The notes under the pieces are model-generated. The model was not told where the DNA came from. It made no database searches and saw only the letters and a program-made list of their open reading frames with translations. Below are positions 1 through 7,754 of a stretch of DNA of 64,000 bases, in pieces. Numbering within the stretch: position 1 is the first letter of the stretch; every line of letters starts with the position of its first letter. Origin of the DNA: Acidobacteriota bacterium (GTDB taxonomy: Bacteria > Acidobacteriota > Vicinamibacteria > Vicinamibacterales > UBA823); assembly GCA_002730735.1 (NCBI GenBank), contig PCAU01000008.1:80356-144355 (forward strand), read 5' to 3'. The position numbers were made by a program, and so were the translations under genes.

Positions 1-90
1 CTTACCCTGGCACAAAAGCGTGATCGCCTTCTGCCAGTGCACCACCTTGAGTGGCTCGTATGTAGCGTTCAAAAGGAGCGTCTGCTCCAT
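1..90 (-). CDS. HNH endonuclease family protein, N-terminal fragment
   Basis: The reverse strand from position 90 reads as 30 codons from ATG to the window edge without a stop, beginning MEQTLLLNATYEPLKVVHWQ. A hydrophobic start followed by LNATYEPL and W-Q-[RK]-A is typical of the N-terminus of a widespread bacterial HNH endonuclease family whose catalytic domain lies further downstream, here outside the window. The catalytic residues cannot be checked. It points the same way as the DapA-family gene behind it but has its own possible promoter, so it is probably a separate unit. Members are often housekeeping or defence-neighbour nucleases; the exact role is unknown. Confidence 0.72.
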   Translation of the reverse strand, partial: MEQTLLLNATYEPLKVVHWQKAITLLCQGK

Positions 91-99
91 AGCAATTTC

Positions 100-129
100 A
101 TTCTGCCCTGTTGCATTGAACAGTGTCAA
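100..129 (-). promoter_or_regulatory. Possible sigma-70 promoter of the HNH gene
   Basis: On the reverse strand a perfect TTGACA (129..124) is followed after 18 bp by CAGAAT (105..100), four of six matches to the -10 consensus. Transcription would start only a few bases before the ATG at 90, giving an almost leaderless message. Read by eye only. The rest of 91-191 holds nothing else I can identify. Confidence 0.35.
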
Positions 130-191
130 GGCGCCAATTCATCGTAAGACACTGTCAAACATACGCTTAACACGGTCCAGCGTATTGGTCA

Positions 192-1094
192 TCACACCGA
201 CTGACTCACTCCTGAGGACGCTTCGAGCACTGTCAGCGCTGTCCGGATCTCCTGAACGATTTCATCCGTACACCGGCGCAACGGAAAGCGTGGGTCGCCC
301 CCTCCCACACCAATCAGGTCCATAGCCGCCTTTAGTCCCGGAACACCGAATCGTGAGGTCACCATCTCGGCAAGCGGGATTAGTTGCTGTTGAAGCGTCA
401 GGGCTTCATGAGAGTGATTCTCAAGGGTAAGCTGATGTAGTCGAGCACAGAGCGAAGGCTGCACACAGGCGAGAGCAAGTATTCCACCCACCGCACCAAC
501 GCTCAGACTCGCATAGTAGGTCTGGGCCGACCCTACGACGACTTGAAATTCGGGTCCCGTGGCACTCACAAGCTGACTCACCTGCAACACGTTGCCACTC
601 GACTCCTTAATCCCCGGAATGTTTGGGTGTTCGGCCAGCCTCGCGACTGTCTCGGCCGCCAGACTCACCCCGGTCACCTGCGGAATGTTATAGAGGAGAA
701 CCGGCACAAGGGACGCATCGGCGACAGCCAAGAAATGGTCGACCAGCGTCTCGGGCGTCATTAGTGATTGAAAGAATGACGGGGTCCGAACGAGCACAGC
801 GTCCACACCCAAGGCCCCAGCGCGCCGTGTCGCCGAGATTGTGGCTCGGGTAGATTCTCGTGCCGTGCCGACCACAAGCGTTCGGTCGGCTGGCACCACC
901 TCGCGTGTTTTGGCGATAAGGAGGTCCGCTTCGTCGTCATCAACGTGTGCTGCTTCACCGTTAGTGCCGAGGACCACAATCCCACATAGCTCGGTGCCCA
1001 GCCAAAACCTCAGGTTACGCACCAGAACATCGAGGTCAATCGCCTCATCGCGAAACGGTGTCGGAATCGGTGCGAGCACGCCTCGAAGTTTCAT
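192..1094 (-). CDS. Dihydrodipicolinate synthase (DapA) family aldolase/lyase
   Basis: A 300-residue TIM-barrel lyase of the DapA/N-acetylneuraminate lyase family. The Schiff-base lysine is Lys163 in GIKESSG, the catalytic tyrosine Tyr135 in LLYNIP, and the pyruvate-carboxylate loop is GTNGE at 43-47. True DapA usually has GTTGE, so this may be a relative acting on another 2-keto acid (for example 4-hydroxy-2-oxoglutarate or 2-keto-3-deoxy sugar acids). The length is normal. The start is supported by GAGGG five bases upstream of the ATG. The neighbour upstream is an NAD(P)-dependent dehydrogenase related to dihydrodipicolinate reductase/diaminopentanoate dehydrogenase, which hints at a joint amino-acid pathway. 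The family call is sure; the substrate is not. Confidence 0.9.
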   Translation of the reverse strand: MKLRGVLAPIPTPFRDEAIDLDVLVRNLRFWLGTELCGIVVLGTNGEAAHVDDDEADLLIAKTREVVPADRTLVVGTARESTRATISATRRAGALGVDAVLVRTPSFFQSLMTPETLVDHFLAVADASLVPVLLYNIPQVTGVSLAAETVARLAEHPNIPGIKESSGNVLQVSQLVSATGPEFQVVVGSAQTYYASLSVGAVGGILALACVQPSLCARLHQLTLENHSHEALTLQQQLIPLAEMVTSRFGVPGLKAAMDLIGVGGGDPRFPLRRCTDEIVQEIRTALTVLEASSGVSQSV

Positions 1095-1234
1095 AACACC
1101 CTCAACAAAATGAACCCTCGCCTAGGAGCCACGAGTCGAATGTAGAGACGGACACGGCCAGTGTCAACTGGAGACAAGAAATGCCATCGCCCGACATCCA
1201 TATGTCGTTTAGCCGACGCAACCGGATTACCACC

Positions 1235-2233
1235 TCAACTCGATACATACGAAGGGATCGGCAGGTCCCGCATCGTCTGCAGCCCAGCCGGTGCGGCCAA
1301 TACCTTCGGGATTGAGTTCACCACAATCGACGCGGTAGCAACATCGCCGTGCACGCCCCCTGCCAATTTCATCGCGAGGCGAGGGGACCCGGTGATGCGC
1401 ACGGCATCATACGATTCTGGAGCCCCCAGATACGCCTCCATATGCAATTTAATGACCGCCTTACCAGCGCGATATCCGATACCGTCCTGCACAAGGCCGC
1501 ACACCTCACCAGCCTTCACCGTAAGAAACCGACTCGCCACACGCTTAGTGGCAATCTTGGGCTTGATGCGATCAGCGATCCGGTCGAGCTTCCATCCCAG
1601 GGCATCAGCAATCATCGAAACGGATTCCGCCAGGCCCACGTGACGAACGGTACCCTCCTTCACCCTGTTCCGAAACTGCGTTCTCGTGAGTCCGGACCCG
1701 ATCTTTTTCTGGAACGGTAGACGTCGCGTACTCGCGTTCTGGATTCGGTCTACTTCGACCCGGTCAACGCGCTCGCACACACCAGTCAGCGTGATCGGTA
1801 AGGCATCCATCGTGAAACCGGGATTCACGCCGGTCCCAAGCACGGCGGCCTTCGCCTGTTTGGCGAGACGGTCAATTTTCCGTGCCCACCGCGCATTCGA
1901 TGACACTGGGTAAGACAATTCCTCGGTCGTCGAGACAATCGGCACCCGAGCCCGGAGAATCGTTTCGATTTGCGCGGTCACCACACGGAGCGAGGAACTC
2001 GTGCACAGCACAACCACATCCGGCTTGCTACGCCGCAGCGCGGTTAGCGCATCCGACGAGACCTTCGCACCGAGTCGACGCTTCAGCCCCGCAACGATAC
2101 CGACGTCACGACCCACCTTCTCCGGGTCAATGTCAACCGCGCCCACCACCTTGAATCCTCGCCGCGTCGCCACCTGGCGTGCCACCGCAGCCCCGATCGG
2201 TCCAAGACCAAAATGCATTACCCGAATTGCCAT
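1235..2233 (-). CDS. NAD(P)-dependent dehydrogenase, 2,4-diaminopentanoate dehydrogenase-like
   Basis: A 332-residue protein with an N-terminal Rossmann fold (FGLGPIGAAVARQ, residues 8-20), an acidic end of beta-2 (VVGAVDID) and the segment GTGVNPGFTMDALPI near residue 134. That segment is typical of the dihydrodipicolinate-reductase-like group that includes 2,4-diaminopentanoate dehydrogenase. Known members oxidise an amino group of a diamino acid in ornithine fermentation; here the substrate is inferred only at family level. The start has GGAGG seven bases upstream. It reads toward the DapA-family gene 140 bp downstream; the spacing allows co-transcription but there is no overlap. It could also be a generic oxidoreductase of unknown substrate. 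Confidence 0.78.
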   Translation of the reverse strand: MAIRVMHFGLGPIGAAVARQVATRRGFKVVGAVDIDPEKVGRDVGIVAGLKRRLGAKVSSDALTALRRSKPDVVVLCTSSSLRVVTAQIETILRARVPIVSTTEELSYPVSSNARWARKIDRLAKQAKAAVLGTGVNPGFTMDALPITLTGVCERVDRVEVDRIQNASTRRLPFQKKIGSGLTRTQFRNRVKEGTVRHVGLAESVSMIADALGWKLDRIADRIKPKIATKRVASRFLTVKAGEVCGLVQDGIGYRAGKAVIKLHMEAYLGAPESYDAVRITGSPRLAMKLAGGVHGDVATASIVVNSIPKVLAAPAGLQTMRDLPIPSYVSS

Positions 2234-2295
2234 GTCCTTGCCTCCGTCTCCGCGAGCGCTTGTTTCTCGTAACGCCGCCGCATAACCAATCCACG

Positions 2296-2301
2296 ATTAT
2301 A
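2296..2301 (-). promoter_or_regulatory. Possible -10 element upstream of the dehydrogenase
   Basis: A perfect TATAAT on the reverse strand lies about 60 bp upstream of the dehydrogenase start at 2233. I find no good -35 at 16-18 bp, so this is a -10-only candidate. The remaining part of 2234-2478 shows no other feature. Confidence 0.3.
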
Positions 2302-2478
2302 CTCGGGTCGTTGGCAGGCACTCGCGGGAACACAGCACCCTGCTGAACGGTGATACGATTTGTCTCCTAACGCTGAAACTACATGGCTCAAGCCAACGTT
2401 GGTGTGCTTCACTGCGGCGGCATACACAGGCAACCTTGACCCACGTTCAGTGGAACGGACTTGACGTCTACTGATCAG

Positions 2479-3255
2479 ATGAGCATTACACCCGCATTTC
2501 GTGATGGCCTCCGGCGCGTGTTGTCCTCTCCCGCGCTGATGGTTCTGCTCGCAATCCTCTTTCTCATGGTGGGTGTGACTGATCTTCTTACTCCCGGACT
2601 GGAAACTGTGAGTGAATACCCATTTGTATTCGAATTCTTGGTTGTCTACTCGATCATCCGGGCGTGGTGCACCGGTGGGGTTCTCCATCGATATGCTCAG
2701 AACCGTCCAATGCGGGCTGGCGCATTCCAAAGAGCCTGCGGCACGTTCTTTTTTCGACTTCTCCGCCTCCACTTGCTGTCCGCTCTTATCCTAGGTGGCA
2801 GCCTCTACGTATGGCTTTACTACCAATTCGGCTACTACCTGGTTCTCCTCGGTCTCGGTTACATCTTCTGCGACATCGTGCTCGACTACGCCAAGATTCG
2901 GACGGTGGTGGAAGACCGGCGCAGTATGGTCTTCGCCGTCGCCGCCGGCTTCCGGTTCGCCGTGCGGCGACCGGGCGCGGTCCTTAGACTCTATTTGCTC
3001 AATGCACAGATAGCCGCCATCGTGTTGGGAACTGGGGGGGTAGCAACTATTTATCTACATATAGAGTCTTTGCTGATGGTGTTCCCCCTGGGCATCGTTC
3101 TACTGGTCTGGGTCCCACTACTCTTCCTGTCCACGCAGACCACGTTTTTCCAAGACGAACTCGCGTATCCTGGCTACACAGCTGGTTCGGGTGTCAGCCC
3201 ACCCGACTTACCTGTCACCGAAGTCGTTGCAGGGCCCCCGACCGGCGGCGTATAG
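2479..3255 (+). CDS. Multi-pass inner-membrane protein of unknown function
   Basis: A protein of about 258 residues with five to six hydrophobic segments: near residues 15-37, 45-60, 88-125, 160-195 and 200-225. A charged cytoplasmic-type loop (RTVVEDRRSMVFAV) lies in the middle, and the layout resembles DUF4013-like or ABC-permease-like membrane proteins without a motif I can name. An in-frame TTG at 2461 would add six residues; ATG at 2479 is preferred because neither has a clear Shine-Dalgarno and ATG is the stronger codon. The stop lies ten bases before the nadE start, so the two genes are probably co-transcribed. Function unknown. Confidence 0.68.
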   Translation: MSITPAFRDGLRRVLSSPALMVLLAILFLMVGVTDLLTPGLETVSEYPFVFEFLVVYSIIRAWCTGGVLHRYAQNRPMRAGAFQRACGTFFFRLLRLHLLSALILGGSLYVWLYYQFGYYLVLLGLGYIFCDIVLDYAKIRTVVEDRRSMVFAVAAGFRFAVRRPGAVLRLYLLNAQIAAIVLGTGGVATIYLHIESLLMVFPLGIVLLVWVPLLFLSTQTTFFQDELAYPGYTAGSGVSPPDLPVTEVVAGPPTGGV

Positions 3256-3265
3256 TCAAAGGTTG

Positions 3266-4021
3266 ATGACTTTGCTCAGTGAGCCTCTGACAAACTGGAT
3301 CCGTCGGCATGTCGACGGAACGAGCGCAGATGGTCTGGTTGTGGGCCTGAGTGGCGGTATCGATTCGGCGACCGTGGCCCGTCTCTGCCAACTCGCCCTG
3401 CCCGACGCTGTCGTCGGCGTAGTCCTACCCTGCCATAGTGAACCGCAGGACGCCGCCGATGCGAGGCTCGTGGCGGACCACTTCGACCTGCCTACCATCA
3501 CTATCAATCTCGATGCGGTGTATGACACGCTGACCAGTGAACTGCGCGCCTCACTGGGCAATCTGCCCCAAGCGCCAGACGACCTTGAATCGCGCCTCCC
3601 ATTGGCCAACGTGAAACCTCGGCTCCGTATGACCTCACTCTACTTCGTGGCGAACGCGATGAACTATCTCGTGGCCGGCACCGGAAATCGGAGCGAGGTA
3701 ACGATCGGCTACTACACAAAATACGGCGACGGGGGCGTCGACCTGCTGCCTATTGGGAACCTACTTAAAGATGAGGTGCGAGACCTAGCACGGGAGCTCG
3801 AGGTTCCCACGCCCATCATCGAGAAGCCACCGAGCGCTGGACTCTGGGCGGGACAGAAGGACGAAACTGAGATGGGGTTCTCTTACGCAGAACTCGCCGC
3901 ATACCTTCAGGATGGACCAGAAGCCGTATCCCCCGAGTCGGCCAAGCGTATCGGGCAACTGACGGATGCGGGCGCACACAAGCGTACGCTTCCGCCCAGA
4001 CCGCCGCTCACACCAGACTAA
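3266..4021 (+). CDS. nadE: NAD+ synthetase, ammonia-dependent type
   Basis: Catalyses ATP-dependent amidation of nicotinic acid adenine dinucleotide to NAD+, the last step of NAD synthesis. The 251-residue protein has the PP-loop signature SGGIDS (29-34), followed by GTGNRSE and the DLLPIGNLLKDEV stretch of the family. It ends in a domain shared with stand-alone NadE and has no N-terminal nitrilase (glutaminase) domain, so ammonia is the expected nitrogen donor. The reading frame is open upstream to 3191 inside the previous gene; ATG 3266 is chosen because it follows that gene's stop, has AAAGG upstream, and starts where other short NadE proteins start. Quinolinate synthase (nadA) lies elsewhere in this window at 45.2-46.4 kb. 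Confidence 0.93.
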   Translation: MTLLSEPLTNWIRRHVDGTSADGLVVGLSGGIDSATVARLCQLALPDAVVGVVLPCHSEPQDAADARLVADHFDLPTITINLDAVYDTLTSELRASLGNLPQAPDDLESRLPLANVKPRLRMTSLYFVANAMNYLVAGTGNRSEVTIGYYTKYGDGGVDLLPIGNLLKDEVRDLARELEVPTPIIEKPPSAGLWAGQKDETEMGFSYAELAAYLQDGPEAVSPESAKRIGQLTDAGAHKRTLPPRPPLTPD

Positions 4022-4043
4022 CCGTTGTCCGACTGTCCGGTCC

Positions 4044-4071
4044 GCAAATGCAGTTTGGACTGCTCCTTTGC
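4044..4071. terminator. Possible bidirectional hairpin between nadE and transketolase
   Basis: In the 77-bp convergent gap, GCAAA-T-GCAGT pairs with ACTGC-TCC-TTTGC around a TTGG loop: two five-base-pair helices separated by an asymmetric internal loop. There is no clear T-tract on either side. The position between two gene ends suggests a terminator, but the helix is weak. Confidence 0.3.
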
Positions 4072-4098
4072 GCTTTGGTGACGGGTGAGAACGGGAGC

Positions 4099-5994
4099 TT
4101 AGGATGCGGTGACGACACGTCGCACGGCTGCAACAATCCGCGCGGCGGAAATCCCGTACTTCTCCAGTAATTCATCAGGCTTGCCGCTGCGTGGAATCTC
4201 GGACACCGCCAGGCGATGCACGTCGATGCCGTCGGTGCCGACGGCCGCACTCACGGCATCACCGAGTCCACCGCTCACATAATGGTCCTCAACAGTGATC
4301 AGGGCGTTGCCACAGCGCTTGCCAGCTCGAATCAAGGTCGCCGCATCGATGGGCGAAAGCGAATAGGCATCGATGACGCTAATCGCAACGTCGTCCTTGG
4401 CGAGCAAGTCAGCCGCTTCCAGGGCTTCAAACACCGTTACACCAACGGCGACAACAGTCGCAACGTCGTTCGGACTCTCCCGCAACGTCTTTGATCCCCC
4501 AATAACGAACTGCTCTGATGGCGGGTAAATAACTGGGGTCTTAGGGCGTGAGGTCCGCATGTAGACCATGCCCTGGTGTGCGGCAGCCGCAGCGACAAGA
4601 CGCTCAGCACTGACGCCATCGCATGGATACAGTACGGCACAGTTGGGGACCGCCCGCATCATCGCAAGGTCTTCGAGTGCCATCTGGGATGGACCATCCT
4701 CACCGATCGACACACCAGCATGCGACCCAGCGAGCTTGAGATTTAGGTTACTGATACCCGCCATGCGGATGAAGTCGTAAGCACGAGACAGAAAACACGC
4801 GAACGTGGACGGAAACGGAATAGCGCCGCGGCTGGCCAGCCCCATAGCCGCGCCCACCATAACTTGCTCGGCGATGTAGGTCTGATAAAAGCGCGCACGG
4901 TGCGCCTTTTCAAACGTCTCACTGAACGTGGAATTCTTAACGTCCGCATCCAATGCCACCACGCGCTGGTCGACCGCCCCAAGAGCGGCCAGCGCGGTGC
5001 CGTAGGCAGTCCGGGTCGCCACCTGCGCTCCTAAGTCATAGGCAGGCGCGGGCATCCCACTCACATCCACCGGGCCCGTGGGTTCCACGGGAGCATCCAC
5101 AGGTGCGGCTACGGGTGGACAACTAGCGCCGTCGACCATCTGCGTTTCGAGCTCCGCAATCGCCGCGTTCATGTCATCGCCAAGCTTGAGAGCCTTGCCG
5201 TGCCACCCATCCAGTCCTTCGAACAGCGATACGCCCTTCCCCTTGAGGGTCCGAGCCAAGATCATTGTCGGGCGGCCCTGCGTATTACGCGCCTCATCGA
5301 ATGCAGTCAAAATCGCGTCCAAATCGTGCCCGTCCACCAATATCGCCCGCCACCCAAACGCTTCCCATCGTTGTGCGAACTGTTCAAGCGAATGGCCCCA
5401 CTGAGTCGCCCGGCTCTGACCGAGGGCGTTGACGTCAGTGATGCCACAGAGATTGTCCAGTTTGTGTTGCTCGGCGACCTGCGCAGCTTCCCACACCGAC
5501 CCCTCCGCAGACTCGCCATCACCGAGGAGGACGTAAGTGCGATATGGCGATTGCAGCCGGCGAGCGTTGAGGGCAATACCAACAGCTGCACAGACACCCT
5601 GCCCCAAGGAGCCGGTTGCGACATCCACAAATGGAAGACGCGGGGTCGGATGTCCTTCCAGATCAGAGTCGACCCGGCGTAGGGCAGTGACATCTCCGAC
5701 GAAACCCACCTGCGCCCATGCCGCGTAGAGCAATGGCGCGGCATGCCCTTTTGACAACACAAATCGATCACTGTGGGGATACTGTGGATTCTCGGGGTCG
5801 AACCGCATCTCCGAGAAGAATAAGGCCGCAACAACGTCAGCGGCCGAGCAACAACTGGTGGGATGTCCGCTTCCAGCGGTAGATGTCGCCCGGATCGAAT
5901 CAATACGAAGGCGCGCAGCGACGTTACGCAACGCGGGCACGAGGGATGATCTATCGACCGCCAACACTCGACTCCGAAGCCAAGAGTCTACCAT
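4099..5994 (-). CDS. tkt: Transketolase, single-chain type
   Basis: Transfers two-carbon ketol units between sugar phosphates in the pentose phosphate or Calvin-type pathway, using thiamine diphosphate. The 631-residue chain has the N-terminal GSGHPTSCCSAA segment (41-52), the GDGESAEGSVWEA diphosphate/Mg motif (158-170), a central Pyr domain with the AEQVMVGAAMGLA region and a C-terminal domain. The TSCCSAA form and the length are close to the compact animal-like transketolases (about 620) rather than the about 660-residue E. coli type. The start is uncertain: ATG 5994 has no clear Shine-Dalgarno, and GTG 5967 has GGAG four bases upstream. It is convergent with nadE and divergent from the DUF4149 gene, so it is its own transcription unit. 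Confidence 0.94.
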   Translation of the reverse strand: MVDSWLRSRVLAVDRSSLVPALRNVAARLRIDSIRATSTAGSGHPTSCCSAADVVAALFFSEMRFDPENPQYPHSDRFVLSKGHAAPLLYAAWAQVGFVGDVTALRRVDSDLEGHPTPRLPFVDVATGSLGQGVCAAVGIALNARRLQSPYRTYVLLGDGESAEGSVWEAAQVAEQHKLDNLCGITDVNALGQSRATQWGHSLEQFAQRWEAFGWRAILVDGHDLDAILTAFDEARNTQGRPTMILARTLKGKGVSLFEGLDGWHGKALKLGDDMNAAIAELETQMVDGASCPPVAAPVDAPVEPTGPVDVSGMPAPAYDLGAQVATRTAYGTALAALGAVDQRVVALDADVKNSTFSETFEKAHRARFYQTYIAEQVMVGAAMGLASRGAIPFPSTFACFLSRAYDFIRMAGISNLNLKLAGSHAGVSIGEDGPSQMALEDLAMMRAVPNCAVLYPCDGVSAERLVAAAAAHQGMVYMRTSRPKTPVIYPPSEQFVIGGSKTLRESPNDVATVVAVGVTVFEALEAADLLAKDDVAISVIDAYSLSPIDAATLIRAGKRCGNALITVEDHYVSGGLGDAVSAAVGTDGIDVHRLAVSEIPRSGKPDELLEKYGISAARIVAAVRRVVTAS

Positions 5995-6045
5995 AGCGTC
6001 GTCCGGCAGCTAGTGCCTCGGTACAGACGCCTCCCAACAGTCCGC

Positions 6046-6051
6046 TATAAT
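6046..6051 (+). promoter_or_regulatory. -10 element for a leaderless DUF4149 transcript
   Basis: A perfect TATAAT ends seven bases before the ATG at 6059 and overlaps the in-frame ATG at 6050. If used, RNA would begin at about 6058-6059, making the ATG at 6059 a leaderless start. No good -35 and no Shine-Dalgarno is visible. Confidence 0.5.
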
Positions 6052-6058
6052 GCCAGCG

Positions 6059-6553
6059 ATGATTGCGTTCAGGTATGCGTATGTGTTGCTGCTCGCACTT
6101 TGGCTTGGCGGGATGGTCGCACTGGGGGGAATTACCGCACCAGCGACCTTCGCAGTGTTGCAGCAAGATAATCCCGACACCGGACGCACGTTGGCTGGTC
6201 GGGTCTTTGGAGAGACCCTGAAGCGGTTTCACATTGCCTCCTATGCCATCGCCGGACTCCTGTTGGCTTGCTTAATCGGCATGGCGGCTCTCGGTTCGAA
6301 GCCCGTCGGTTTCGAAATCCGCTTCGTCATCATCGTGGCGATGTTACTTATCAGCCTCTATTCAGGCCGTGGGGTCTCCCCGACAATTGAACGGATGCAG
6401 CAGAAAATTGGTGGGCCAGTCGCCTCCCTGGAATCCGACGACCCACGCCGTGCCCGATTCGGACGCCTCCACGCACTATCAACAGCGTTGATGCTCGCCA
6501 ACATCACGGGCGCCCTGGTCTTGCTCTACTGGGAAGCCCGACGCGGGGGCTAA
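6059..6553 (+). CDS. DUF4149 (TMEM205-like) membrane protein
   Basis: A protein of about 164 residues with four predicted membrane helices: residues 2-25, 55-78, 84-103 and 138-157. Its features match the DUF4149/TMEM205 family: an early LALWLGGMVALG helix, a P-A-T-F segment with the nearby phrase RVFGETLKRF, and a terminal helix ending in YWEARR. No biochemical role is established for bacterial members. An alternative ATG at 6050 would add three residues; 6059 is preferred because the TATAAT at 6046-6051 overlaps the earlier ATG. It is followed 67 bp later by the acyltransferase gene, which has its own -10-like element. Confidence 0.8.
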   Translation: MIAFRYAYVLLLALWLGGMVALGGITAPATFAVLQQDNPDTGRTLAGRVFGETLKRFHIASYAIAGLLLACLIGMAALGSKPVGFEIRFVIIVAMLLISLYSGRGVSPTIERMQQKIGGPVASLESDDPRRARFGRLHALSTALMLANITGALVLLYWEARRGG

Positions 6554-6602
6554 CCAATCCCAACTCAGTCACCTTCACTCACGGCATCTGCTTGAAAACA
6601 CA

Positions 6603-6611
6603 TGATATAGT
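6603..6611 (+). promoter_or_regulatory. Extended -10 element before the PlsB-like gene
   Basis: TG at 6603-6604, one base, then TATAGT at 6606-6611 forms an extended -10 with nine bases to the ATG at 6621. The predicted RNA 5' end is within two or three bases of the start codon. There is no Shine-Dalgarno before the ATG. Confidence 0.45.
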
Positions 6612-6620
6612 GCCAGTGGG

Positions 6621-7748
6621 ATGCTGGATGACATCACTCAAGCGGTGCTTGCGCATGACGAGGTTGCCCGATACCTTCGCGGTGGTCCTGGCGAAAGCGA
6701 TCTTGAAGCTCGCGAACGGGTACAGGCTTATATAGAGGAACTTCGTACGACGCAGCGCTATCCATTCTACAGAGCGCTGAAGCATCCGCTGTATCCGATC
6801 CTTAGAAAAATTACGAGAGTGCCCGAGGCCGTTGAAATAGCCGAGGCCGCAACCGGCCGGGGGCGCGTGATCTATGCGTCAAATCATAAGAGCCATCTTG
6901 ATTACCTTGTTGAACCACTCATTCTTGACGACCACGGAATCCGACCACCGCTAATCGCTGCCGGCATCAACCTGTTCGGCGGTGCACTGGGCCTCCTGCA
7001 TCGACATGTGACTGGTGCGATCCCAATCCGACGCAACACAAAGGACCCGGCGTATCTGGTAACGCTGAAGGCCTATGTCGCAGAGCTGTTAAAGCGCCAT
7101 GACTTTTTGGTCTATCTCGAAGGCGGCCGTTCATACAACGGCGCCATGAAAACACCGAAAACGGGACTGCTACATGCAGCGCTCCAAGCCGGTCGAGACG
7201 ACCTAAAGATCGTCCCGATGGCCGTAGCCTACGACTTCGTACTTGAAGATCAGGTGCTAGCGCATCAGGGCGTCAAACGGCAACAGCGGCCATTTGCGCG
7301 GGAGCTCGCCGAGATGGTGCGCTACGGGGTAGGGTATCAATCTCGAGCCTTTGTTACGTTCGGTGCACCGCTTCCGTTAGGCGGTTACGATCCTGGTTCC
7401 CGTCGCGAGGTGATGGGTCTAGCCAGTCGGATCGGTGACTTGATCGGAAAGTTGCACAAGGTGCTGCCGACCGCCCTAGTCTCGGCAGCCATGCGTCCCT
7501 CCATCGAGCTTGCGGAACTGACTGACCGAATCGACGGGCTCATCGAAGTGCTGCGAAGCAATAACGCAAATCTGGCTGTCTCAACCGGTCAACAAGCCCT
7601 TGACGAGGCGATCGAACCGATGATCGAGCGAGGCATCGTGATTCTCGACGGCACAAGGTGTCGGGTACGCGAGCGGATTGTTTTGCGTTACTACGCCCGC
7701 TCAATTCAGCATCTACTCTCCCCAAGTTCCGACCAAGCGACGCACTGA
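6621..7748 (+). CDS. PlsB-type glycerol-3-phosphate acyltransferase, short form
   Basis: A 375-residue acyltransferase with all four PlsB/PlsC blocks: NHKSHLDY (HX4D, about residues 91-98), GAIPIRR, YLEGGRSYNG and IVPMAVAYD. The EGGRS form of block III and the pattern in block II are those of PlsB (acyl to sn-1 of glycerol-3-phosphate) rather than of PlsC. E. coli PlsB has about 807 residues; this protein holds only the catalytic core plus a helical N-terminus, with no long C-terminal domain. It probably acts at the inner membrane in phospholipid synthesis, but an acyltransferase for another alcohol is possible. Seven bases separate it from the SUMF1-fold gene, so the two are probably one operon with the CCA enzyme. 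Confidence 0.85.
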   Translation: MLDDITQAVLAHDEVARYLRGGPGESDLEARERVQAYIEELRTTQRYPFYRALKHPLYPILRKITRVPEAVEIAEAATGRGRVIYASNHKSHLDYLVEPLILDDHGIRPPLIAAGINLFGGALGLLHRHVTGAIPIRRNTKDPAYLVTLKAYVAELLKRHDFLVYLEGGRSYNGAMKTPKTGLLHAALQAGRDDLKIVPMAVAYDFVLEDQVLAHQGVKRQQRPFARELAEMVRYGVGYQSRAFVTFGAPLPLGGYDPGSRREVMGLASRIGDLIGKLHKVLPTALVSAAMRPSIELAELTDRIDGLIEVLRSNNANLAVSTGQQALDEAIEPMIERGIVILDGTRCRVRERIVLRYYARSIQHLLSPSSDQATH

Positions 7749-7754
7749 CTTTCC

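Noticed and set aside
20..325. Open frame on the + strand at the window start
   Set aside because: It crosses the HNH start region and the end of the DapA-family gene, and its product shows no family features; a shadow frame.
1161..1643. 160-codon + strand frame
   Set aside because: Antisense to the dehydrogenase gene; the reverse strand product has a clear Rossmann fold, this one has none.
2218..2772. 184-codon reverse-strand frame over the gap and the membrane gene
   Set aside because: Low-complexity, polar product without motifs; it overlaps a coding gene with a hydrophobic membrane pattern.
5307..5903. 198-codon reverse-strand frame inside transketolase
   Set aside because: Fully inside a confident gene in another frame, with no recognisable motif.
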